From Alphaproteobacteria bacterium (GTDB taxonomy: Bacteria; Pseudomonadota; Alphaproteobacteria; Elsterales; Elsteraceae): DNA of 12,819 bases. The stretch is from NCBI GenBank assembly GCA_013297545.1, contig JAAFHH010000041.1:1-12819 (forward strand), in the 5' to 3' direction. The notes beneath the pieces were generated by a model that was not told the origin of the DNA, did not search any database, and saw only the letters and a program-made list of their open reading frames with translations. Numbering within the stretch: position 1 is the stretch's first letter; each line of letters begins with the position of its first letter. Below, piece after piece: positions 7,230 through 12,819 of this stretch. The translations under genes and the position numbers were made by a program.

Positions 7230-7256
7230 CTAATCTCCCGTGGTGGTGAGGGTCAT
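7230..7256 (-). CDS. Eight-codon ORF bridging two operon genes (possible translational relay)
   Basis: ATG at 7256 overlaps the TGA of the FabG-like gene (ATGA). It opens an ORF reading MTLTTTGD and ends in TAG two bases before the GTG start of the next SDR. The ORF also contains that gene's GGGAGAT ribosome binding site. It could pass ribosomes from one cistron to the next, or be a chance arrangement. The coordinates are seen directly; translation is inference. Confidence 0.3.
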   Translation of the reverse strand: MTLTTTGD

Positions 7257-7975
7257 CGCGCGCCGTGCACCGGCACGACCGCGCCGCTGATATACCCTGC
7301 CTCCTCAGACAGCAGCCAGAGCACTGTGCGTGCAACGTCATCGACGCTGCAGAACCGGCCGAGCGGCAGGGACGCAGCCATTTCCGCCAGGCGCTCTGGC
7401 GGCAAAGCGCGCAGCGGCTCGGTCAGCACCGGTCCGGGGCTGACGGCGACGGCGCGCAAGCCAAGCGGCGCGATCTCGCGCGCCAAGCTAATGGTGAGGC
7501 CGTTGAGGGCGGCCTTGGTGGCGGCATAGACACTCAAGCCATTGCCACCGAATTGCGCACTTTGGGAGGATAGGGTGACCAGTACGCCACCCGGCTGTAG
7601 GCGAGGGATGGCGGCCCGGCACACCAGGGCCGTACCGCGCACGTTGGTGGTGATGACGAGGCTGAGATCCTCAACATCCGCGTCCTGCAGGGGGCCGCGC
7701 GCACCGACGAAGGCTGCGTTGTTGACCACCCCGGCCAAGGGGCGGGGCAGGTGTGCGAACAGCGCGTCGATGCTGAGCGGGTCTGCGAGATCAAGGGCCG
7801 CAATCACAACCCCCGCTCCATGCGCCTCGGCCGCTGCCGCCACGCGTGCCGCACTGGCCTGATCACTGCGATAAGTCAGCACCAGATCGTAGCCGCGCTG
7901 CGCCGCCAGATCTGCAATCGCCGCACCAATGCCGCGGCTGGCGCCGGTGATCAGCAGCAGCGGGCGCGCCGCCAC
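7253..7975 (-). CDS. Classical short-chain dehydrogenase/reductase (FabG-like)
   Basis: This 240-residue cytoplasmic NAD(P)-dependent oxidoreductase has the full classical SDR set: TGASRGIG cofactor motif (10-17), NNAAF (85-89), Asn111, Ser137 in TLSSQS, and YAATK giving Tyr150 and Lys154, followed by SPGPVLTEP (179-187). Length matches FabG and sugar-dehydrogenase relatives (about 240-250). GTG 7975 is chosen because it follows the kinase stop by four bases and leaves the usual short N-terminus; an in-frame GTG at 7999 inside the kinase gene is a less likely alternative. The genome presumably has its own fabG elsewhere, so a dedicated ketone reduction within the sugar pathway is more likely than fatty-acid synthesis. 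That placement is inferred from context only. Confidence 0.88.
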   Translation of the reverse strand: MAARPLLLITGASRGIGAAIADLAAQRGYDLVLTYRSDQASAARVAAAAEAHGAGVVIAALDLADPLSIDALFAHLPRPLAGVVNNAAFVGARGPLQDADVEDLSLVITTNVRGTALVCRAAIPRLQPGGVLVTLSSQSAQFGGNGLSVYAATKAALNGLTISLAREIAPLGLRAVAVSPGPVLTEPLRALPPERLAEMAASLPLGRFCSVDDVARTVLWLLSEEAGYISGAVVPVHGAR

Positions 7976-7979
7976 GGGT

Positions 7980-9011
7980 TCAGGCAATGGCGGCGGCACG
8001 CAGCCGCTGCAGGGTTTGAGAGCGCGTCCCCGGATCATTGAAAATGATGTGGCTGCCCTGGAACTCCAGCTCGATCGGCACGGCCAGCATCGACGATAGC
8101 GCTTGGGTGATCGCCGCGTGACGATGGGGCGGGGCGAGGATCAGCATGAAGCCGCCACCGCCAGCGCCTAGGATCTTACCGCCGTAGGCGCCGGACGCGC
8201 GGGCGGAGGCGTAGGCGCTGTCAATCGCGTCGGTCGAGACTTTGGTGGATAGCGCGCGCTTCATCAGCCAGCTCTCGTGCAGCAGCTGACCGAACTCTGC
8301 CATACCGCCGCCGCGGGTTAGGAGGGCGAGCGCTTCGTCGACGAGTTCGCGGATTCGATGCAACTCGCGCTGACGCTCGCCCATCGACCGGACTTTGGCG
8401 GCCGCGACGTCGGATGCGAACCGGGTCTGGCCGGAAAAGAACAGCAGCATGTGGCTTTCAAGCTCGAACAGGCGTTCGGGAGCCAAGTTGATTGGCTCGA
8501 CCGAAAATGTCCCGTTCGGGTTGATCTGCACATGGTTCAAGCCGCCGAATGCGGCCGCAATCTGGTCCTGAACCCCAACCGTGTCCTTGATCAGTTGCTG
8601 TTCGACGTAGATGGCTTCCTGCGCCAGATCGGCCCGCGAGACAACCTCGCCGCGCAGCGCGTGCAGCGCGTTCAGCAAACCGACCGCGAATGCCGAACTC
8701 GACCCAAGGCCCGCGCGGGCTGGCAAATCGCCGTGGTAGTGGATGTCGAGGGCAGGTTCCATGCCAAGGAAGCGCAAGCATTCGCGCACCACTGGGTTCT
8801 CGATCTCATGCAGCGCGGAGACATTTTCCACCCGAGACCACGAAATCCGGCCCTTTACCTCAAAAAACGGCGGCAGATACCGGCACATGACGTAGCAGTG
8901 GCGATTGATTGTGGTCGATAACACCGCACCGCCGTGTTCCTGGAACCACGTCGGGTAGTCGGTGCCACCGCCGAAGAAAGAAATCCGGAACGGCGTGCGG
9001 CAGATAATCAT
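7980..9011 (-). CDS. GHMP-family sugar kinase (HddA-like, heptose 7-phosphate 1-kinase type)
   Basis: The 343-residue protein begins with MIICRTPFRISFFGGGTDYP, which is very like HddA, the kinase phosphorylating O1 of D-glycero-D-manno-heptose 7-phosphate. GHMP motifs are present: GGGTD (14-18), the ATP-binding LPARAGLGSSSA (96-107), VGVQDQIAAAFGG (145-157) and the C-terminal LGAGGGGF (281-288). Related kinases act on fucose and other sugars, so the substrate is not certain. ATG 9011 is chosen over ATG 9071 because GGGAG lies 7 bases upstream and it gives the family N-terminus; the 9071 start would add 20 residues. No heptose isomerase (GmhA), phosphatase (GmhB) or nucleotidyltransferase (HddC) is in the window. 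The gene lies between a Gmd-like dehydratase and a FabG-like dehydrogenase in the operon. Confidence 0.85.
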   Translation of the reverse strand: MIICRTPFRISFFGGGTDYPTWFQEHGGAVLSTTINRHCYVMCRYLPPFFEVKGRISWSRVENVSALHEIENPVVRECLRFLGMEPALDIHYHGDLPARAGLGSSSAFAVGLLNALHALRGEVVSRADLAQEAIYVEQQLIKDTVGVQDQIAAAFGGLNHVQINPNGTFSVEPINLAPERLFELESHMLLFFSGQTRFASDVAAAKVRSMGERQRELHRIRELVDEALALLTRGGGMAEFGQLLHESWLMKRALSTKVSTDAIDSAYASARASGAYGGKILGAGGGGFMLILAPPHRHAAITQALSSMLAVPIELEFQGSHIIFNDPGTRSQTLQRLRAAAIA

Positions 9012-9072
9012 GGTGCGGCTCCCGTCACCAAACAGGTTTTGCCCTGATAGCCAAGGGAAGGGGATATCCATC

Positions 9073-10095
9073 TCACCGGCTCAAGAACGCGCCGTTGGTT
9101 TCCGCGACCCGGCCGCGCCAATAGTCCAGCAGGTCTTGCATGGTCTGGGCGAAGGTGTACTTCGGTGCCCAGCCGGTGTGGTTGCTAAACTTCGTCGTGT
9201 TGGGCACCTGGAGATCGGCATCGATCGGGCGCAGCCGCTCTGGATCGACCTCGACCCGGATGTTATCGCGCTTCGGTGAGCGGTCGATCAAAGCCTGCAA
9301 AATGTCGCCAATCTCGCACGAGAACGTGCCGCCGATGTTGTAGTAGGCACCGGCAACCGGGTTGTGCGTCACCAGCAAGTGATAGGCGCCAACCGCGTCG
9401 CGCACATCGGCGATGGTGCGCAGAGACTTCAAGTTGCCGACCTTCACGACTGGCGGCAGCAAGTCCCGCTCAATCATCGCGATTTGCTTGGCGAACGAGC
9501 TTTCGGCAAACACGTCGCCGCGGCGCGGGCCGGTGTGGGTGAACATCCGCGTGGTCATGGCACACAGACCAAACGCTTCGGCGTAGTAGCGGCCGACCAG
9601 ATCAGTCCCAACCTTGGAGATCGCGTAGGGAGACGCCGGGTGGAAGGTGCATTCCTCGTCGATCGGCAGTTTATCCTGGCTCACGCGTCCGAACACTTCC
9701 GACGAGGCGCAGACGTGCACCACGGCGTGTTTGGCATGGCGCAGTACGGCATCCAGCACACGAACCGTGCCTTGGATGTTGGTGTCCAACGTGTCGAGCG
9801 GTGCGGTAAAGCTGGTCTTCGGGAAGCTTTGGGCCGCGAGGTGGAACACGTAGTCCGGCTTGGCCTCGGCCACCACATGGTCGATCGAGAGCGTGTCGCG
9901 CAGGTCGCCGTAGACGATGTGCATCCGGTCGCGCGCGTTGATGCGCGGTAACAGGCCGGCGATGTTATCCAGAGGACTGCGCCAGCGGCACATGCCGTAG
10001 ACATCCCAATCCTCGTGTTCCAGTAAATACTCAGCCAGATGCGAGCCGACCATGCCGGTGACACCTGTGATCAGCGCGCGCTTCGGTGCAGACAT
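9073..10095 (-). CDS. GDP-mannose 4,6-dehydratase-like extended SDR (Gmd/DmhA type)
   Basis: The 340-residue protein has TGVTGMVG (10-17), YGDLRD (62-67), FHLAAQSFPKTSF (84-96), CASSEVFG with Ser132 and Glu133, SPYAISK with Tyr157 and Lys161, and HTGPRRGDVF (187-196). The Ser-Glu pair, the intact YxxxK and the PRRG segment resemble GDP-mannose 4,6-dehydratases and the related heptose enzyme DmhA. Such enzymes make a 4-keto-6-deoxy nucleotide sugar using bound NADP. A 4-keto reductase of the Rmd kind is the main alternative. ATG 10095 follows the preceding TAA by one base, which implies translational coupling; upstream in-frame codons back to 10200 lie in the E1 beta gene and are rejected. Its product would suit the RmlC-like epimerase and the SDRs encoded downstream. 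Confidence 0.88.
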   Translation of the reverse strand: MSAPKRALITGVTGMVGSHLAEYLLEHEDWDVYGMCRWRSPLDNIAGLLPRINARDRMHIVYGDLRDTLSIDHVVAEAKPDYVFHLAAQSFPKTSFTAPLDTLDTNIQGTVRVLDAVLRHAKHAVVHVCASSEVFGRVSQDKLPIDEECTFHPASPYAISKVGTDLVGRYYAEAFGLCAMTTRMFTHTGPRRGDVFAESSFAKQIAMIERDLLPPVVKVGNLKSLRTIADVRDAVGAYHLLVTHNPVAGAYYNIGGTFSCEIGDILQALIDRSPKRDNIRVEVDPERLRPIDADLQVPNTTKFSNHTGWAPKYTFAQTMQDLLDYWRGRVAETNGAFLSR

Positions 10096-10096
10096 G

Positions 10097-11167
10097 TTAG
10101 AACGGCCCGCGGAATTTCTTATAGATATCCGACATGGTCTTCTCTGCCGGCAGTGGCACGCCGTGATCAGCCCGCCCGCGCACCAGAGACGCTGCTGCAT
10201 CCACCACTGTGCCGAGGTTCGGGTAGTAGAGGTCTTCCAGCGCCTTCGCGGTTGGGCAGGGTGCCGGCGCCATGCCGAGGCTGCGCACGGGTGCCTTCAG
10301 CAAGGTTGGATCGGCTTGCACCACCAAACGGCAGACTTCTGCCGCCGTGCCGAAGGCGGGCCAGCTCGTGTCGGCGACCACCAAGCGCCCGGTCTTCTTC
10401 AGCGAGGTGAGGATGAGCGTCGGGTCAATGTTGGTTAGGCAGTGCAGGTCGATCACATCGCAGGTGATGCCTGCGTGCTCTTCAAGCCAGCGCGCCGCCC
10501 GCTTGGCTTCCAGCACCATGATCGAGGTGGCAACGATGGTGAGATCCGACCCGCTGCGGATCAATCGGGGGGCGAGCGGATTGGCGAGCGGTGTGCGATC
10601 GACCTCGAAGTCGAGGCTGTAGAGCATGCGGTGCTCGAAGCTGATCACCGGCCCGCGAAACGTCGAGGTCAGGTAGGGATAGGTGTCCAGCACCGTCTGG
10701 GCGGAAGAGGGGGCAATGACTGTCAAGCCCGGGATGTGCGCGAACAGCGATTGCAGGCTTTGCGAGTGCTGTGCCCCTTGGCCCCAGGACCGCCCAACCA
10801 CCGTGCGGATCAGCATCGGCAACTCAAACAAACCGCCGAACATATACTTGTACTTGGCGATCAAGTTGATGATCTGGTTGGCTGATAGTAACACGAAATC
10901 TGACCGGATGTGGGTCAGGATCGGGTAGACGCCGTTGAGCGCCAGGCCAACGGCAATCCCGGTCATGCCCTCTTCCATCAGAGGCATATCACTCACCCGG
11001 TCCTTGCCGTATTTGACAGCAAGGCCGGTCGTTGACCCAAAAATGCCTTTGAAGTCATCCGCTCCCTGGCCAAGGATCACCGTGTTCGGCGACGCCCCAA
11101 GCGCGCCATCCATGGTTTCAAGAAGCGCATTGGCGTAGGAGACGATTTCGGGGGTGGCGCTGGTCAT
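10097..11167 (-). CDS. ThDP-dependent dehydrogenase E1 component, beta subunit-like
   Basis: The 356-residue protein matches the beta subunit of two-chain 2-oxoacid dehydrogenase E1 enzymes (pyruvate, branched-chain or acetoin types). Visible are ILGQGADDFKGIFGSTTGL (31-49), MPLMEEG with Glu65 at the ThDP-activating position, the GAQHSQSLQSLFAHIPGL block (131-148), and a transketolase C-terminal domain from about residue 200 with SGSDLTIVATS and VIDLHCLTNID. At 356 residues it is slightly longer than usual (about 325-340). ATG 11167 is chosen because AGGAAGG lies upstream (spacing about 10); a GTG at 11194 is an alternative. It follows the alpha gene by 33 bases and must pair with it. There is no lipoyl E2 or E3 gene nearby, which is unusual for an oxidative dehydrogenase. 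Confidence 0.9.
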   Translation of the reverse strand: MTSATPEIVSYANALLETMDGALGASPNTVILGQGADDFKGIFGSTTGLAVKYGKDRVSDMPLMEEGMTGIAVGLALNGVYPILTHIRSDFVLLSANQIINLIAKYKYMFGGLFELPMLIRTVVGRSWGQGAQHSQSLQSLFAHIPGLTVIAPSSAQTVLDTYPYLTSTFRGPVISFEHRMLYSLDFEVDRTPLANPLAPRLIRSGSDLTIVATSIMVLEAKRAARWLEEHAGITCDVIDLHCLTNIDPTLILTSLKKTGRLVVADTSWPAFGTAAEVCRLVVQADPTLLKAPVRSLGMAPAPCPTAKALEDLYYPNLGTVVDAAASLVRGRADHGVPLPAEKTMSDIYKKFRGPF

Positions 11168-11200
11168 TGTCGGCAAGCCTTCCTGCAGGGTCACCCGGGA

Positions 11201-12130
11201 TCAGATCACGTCTGTCAGCAATTCATCCAACCCGGGGGCTGGACTCGCCTCAGCTGCAACAACGGCTGCGGCAATCTCGGCATCAATCGCGTCAATCATT
11301 GCGGCGACGCTGGCCTGATCGGTGATCAGTGGATCTTTGGCGCACCAGGCATCATAGGCCGCGCGGTCGCGGTAGCCGAAGCCAAAGTCTTCGCCGGTGC
11401 CGACATGTTCTTTCGCGCGGTAGGTCGCGATCTCAAGAAACTGCGGCCCACCGCCGGCGCGGATTGAAGCCGCACACGATGCAGCGACACGCTGCACCTC
11501 CATGAAGTCGTACCCGGCATCGATGCGGGCGTAGGGAATGCCGTAGAGCTCCGCCATCTTCTGGATCGAGAACGCCTGGCGGTCGCGGATGCTGGTGTGC
11601 ACGGCGAGCGTGTTGTTCTCGCACACGAACAAAACGGGCAGCGCTCTCAGGGCGGCGAAGTTGAAGGTCTCGTGTGCGACCCCTTCTTCGAGCGAGCCAT
11701 CGCCGAACACGCACAGTGCCACTTGGTTGGTGCCGCGCAGCTTGGCGGCCAGCGCACTGCCGACTGCGTGCGGCAGGTGGCTCGCAACCACGGCCGACGA
11801 GCCCATGAAGCCACGCGCCGGGTAAGTCAGGTGCATGGAGCCAGCTTTGCCCTTCGAGACGCCACCGATGCGGCCCATCAGCTCGGCGAACATCTGGGTC
11901 AAGTCGCCGCCGCAGGCGATGTAGAGCGCGTGGCTGCGATAGGTGCCGAAGATCAAATCTTGGCGCTCGAGCGCTTCGCACAGGCCGACCGATACGGCTT
12001 CCTGGCCGATCGATAGATGCACCGGGCTTTGGATCTTATCAGCCGGGTAAATCTCGATAATCTTTTCTTCGACGCGGCGGATCAGCAGGGCCGTGCGAAA
12101 CATCCGGTCATAGGCGGCGTTGGACGGCAT
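11201..12130 (-). CDS. ThDP-dependent dehydrogenase E1 component, alpha subunit-like
   Basis: The 309-residue protein is the alpha partner of the E1 pair. Family signatures are HLSIGQEAVSVGL (38-50), YRSHALYIACGGD (64-76), KGKAGSMHL (93-101), MGSSAVVASHLPHAVG (109-124), and the ThDP/Mg motif GDGSLEEG (143-150) ending in ENN (Asn172, Asn173). ATG 12130 has an excellent ribosome binding site, GAAGAGGA with short spacing. It is the first gene of the eight-gene operon, preceded by a candidate promoter. In sugar clusters, ThDP enzymes are known to attach two-carbon units and create branched sugars: YerE in yersiniose, and the E1-like AviB proteins in avilamycin. Acetoin-type degradation is the alternative but fits the neighbours less well. 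Confidence 0.9.
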   Translation of the reverse strand: MPSNAAYDRMFRTALLIRRVEEKIIEIYPADKIQSPVHLSIGQEAVSVGLCEALERQDLIFGTYRSHALYIACGGDLTQMFAELMGRIGGVSKGKAGSMHLTYPARGFMGSSAVVASHLPHAVGSALAAKLRGTNQVALCVFGDGSLEEGVAHETFNFAALRALPVLFVCENNTLAVHTSIRDRQAFSIQKMAELYGIPYARIDAGYDFMEVQRVAASCAASIRAGGGPQFLEIATYRAKEHVGTGEDFGFGYRDRAAYDAWCAKDPLITDQASVAAMIDAIDAEIAAAVVAAEASPAPGLDELLTDVI

Positions 12131-12313
12131 GTGATCCTCTTCCGGCAGGGTGCGGCACCGCGATTCGTCCGCTCGGTACGACGGACCAACACAGAGGCGC
12201 ATAGCTCAAAAACATCGAATTATCAATAACTATCTGCCTTTTCCGGTGAATTTAGGTGCAGACTGTGCGCTAGCTGCGCAGGGACGCGTTGGCGTTGAAT
12301 GGAGGGCGGCACG
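12131..12313. other. Divergent intergenic region between the sugar operon and the FkbM gene
   Basis: The 183 bases are AT-richer in 12203-12260 and separate divergent genes, so they should hold promoters for both directions. A small inverted repeat TGCGC/GCGCA with a 5-base spacer (12266-12280) is a weak operator candidate. I could not assign a convincing plus-strand promoter. No gene is seen. Confidence 0.6.
12198..12226 (-). promoter_or_regulatory. Candidate sigma70-type promoter for the eight-gene minus-strand operon
   Basis: On the minus strand TTGATA (12226-12221) is followed after exactly 17 bases by TATGCG (12203-12198). The -35 box matches consensus at five of six positions; the -10 is weak (TAT only). 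Transcription from about 12190 would give a leader of roughly 60 bases before the ATG at 12130. This is pattern matching only. Confidence 0.35.
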
Positions 12314-12819
12314 GTGCGAGCGGCGATCCTGAATGATACGGCATTCACCGGCAGCGCGCTGAAAGCAGCCTTCGATGCGCTGCCGCTTGGCTTCATCGAC
12401 ATCGGCGCGCGCGGTGGCGTGCAGTCGTATGCCGCGACCCTTGCATCCTTGACCGCCGTGCTGGCGTTTGAGCCGGACGCAGCTGCGGCTGCGGCACTTA
12501 AGGCGTCCCTCGGCACGGACTGGCGCCAGGCAGTGGTTGAGCCAGTGGCGGTGGGCGGGGTGGATGGCATCGGGGTGCTGAACCTCTACGCCAGCGGGAT
12601 GAACCACTCGCTATTGCCGGCCGCAGCGCGGTTTCGACAGCGCTATCAGGTGGCTTCGTTGGAGGATCGCGGATCGGTTGACGTCACGCTCTCGACGCTG
12701 GATAGCGTGCTGTTCCAGCGCCGCAGCCACGAACCCTTTTGGGGCGAGATCCTGAAGCTCGATGTGCAGGGTGCGGAGTGCATGGTGCTGGAGGGCGCGC
12801 ACCGCACGCTCACCGAGCG
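12314..12819 (+). CDS. FkbM-family methyltransferase (N-terminal part, continues past right edge)
   Basis: The open plus-strand frame runs off the window with 168 codons visible. GFIDIGARGGVQSY (26-39) resembles the SAM-binding motif I, AFEPD follows the second strand, and LKLDVQGAECMVLEGA (147-162) is the hallmark C-terminal block of FkbM methyltransferases. A LSTLDSVL segment just before it is also typical. Such enzymes O-methylate sugars or related hydroxyls and are frequent in polysaccharide clusters. GTG 12314 is chosen because GGAGGG lies 7 bases upstream; the in-frame ATG at 12299 is the alternative but would place that purine tract inside the coding region. The gene is divergent from the nucleotide-sugar operon, so it may methylate the same glycan. 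Family membership is clear; substrate and C-terminus are not visible. Confidence 0.88.
   Translation, partial: MRAAILNDTAFTGSALKAAFDALPLGFIDIGARGGVQSYAATLASLTAVLAFEPDAAAAAALKASLGTDWRQAVVEPVAVGGVDGIGVLNLYASGMNHSLLPAAARFRQRYQVASLEDRGSVDVTLSTLDSVLFQRRSHEPFWGEILKLDVQGAECMVLEGAHRTLTE

Noticed and set aside
6283..7233. 316-codon plus-strand open frame
   Set aside because: It is the mirror of the SDR gene on the minus strand, which has full family motifs; long antisense frames are expected in GC-rich coding DNA.
7228..7341. Upstream start for the SDR at 6223-7227
   Set aside because: The extra 38 residues lie almost wholly within the FabG-like gene and have no SDR character; GTG 7227 has a good ribosome binding site.
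10097..12130. Ordinary pyruvate dehydrogenase operon
   Set aside because: No E2 or E3 gene follows and the pair is joined to sugar-modifying genes with coupling-scale spacing.

Overview
The window is about 12.8 kb of GC-rich bacterial chromosome with eleven complete genes and one partial gene at each edge (thirteen is not exceeded: 12 recognised protein genes plus one 8-codon relay ORF). Base composition, a MiaA/SerB divergent pair and the sequence style of the housekeeping proteins suggest an alphaproteobacterium, perhaps Rhodospirillales. This is an inference from protein style, not from a marker gene.

Left part (1-2683), housekeeping. miaA (tRNA dimethylallyltransferase) runs leftward off the edge. 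serB (phosphoserine phosphatase) diverges from it with only 12 bases between the start codons. Next comes a 272-base gap and a Tat-exported DUF882/M15-type murein peptidase of the MepK (YcbK) kind. A strong RNA hairpin sits directly before its ribosome binding site.

Middle (2802-4724). One plus-strand gene encodes a 640-residue protein with TPR repeats followed by a GT41-like (bacterial O-GlcNAc-transferase-like) glycosyltransferase domain. Its linker region drops to about 40% GC, against about 70% in a counted segment of the catalytic half.

Right part (4725-12130). Eight minus-strand genes form one compact operon, read right to left: a ThDP-dependent E1 alpha/beta pair, a Gmd-like 4,6-dehydratase, a GHMP sugar kinase of the HddA type, a FabG-like short-chain dehydrogenase, an extended-SDR epimerase/dehydratase, an RmlC-like cupin epimerase and a second extended SDR. 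Junctions are short or overlapping, so it is probably one transcript starting in the 183-base divergent region at 12131-12313. On the other side of that region an FkbM-type methyltransferase starts on the plus strand and leaves the window.

Together the right part looks like a nucleotide-sugar pathway: activation at C1 (kinase), 4,6-dehydration, 3,5-epimerisation, reduction, and a ThDP enzyme pair with no E2 or E3 partner nearby. My best reading is a modified, possibly C2-branched and possibly heptose-derived, nucleotide sugar. The GT41-like and FkbM proteins are candidate transfer and methylation steps for a surface glycan or glycoprotein. No nucleotidyltransferase, polymerase or transporter lies in the window, so the end product cannot be named. 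I see no tRNA, rRNA, CRISPR array, insertion sequence or phage gene.
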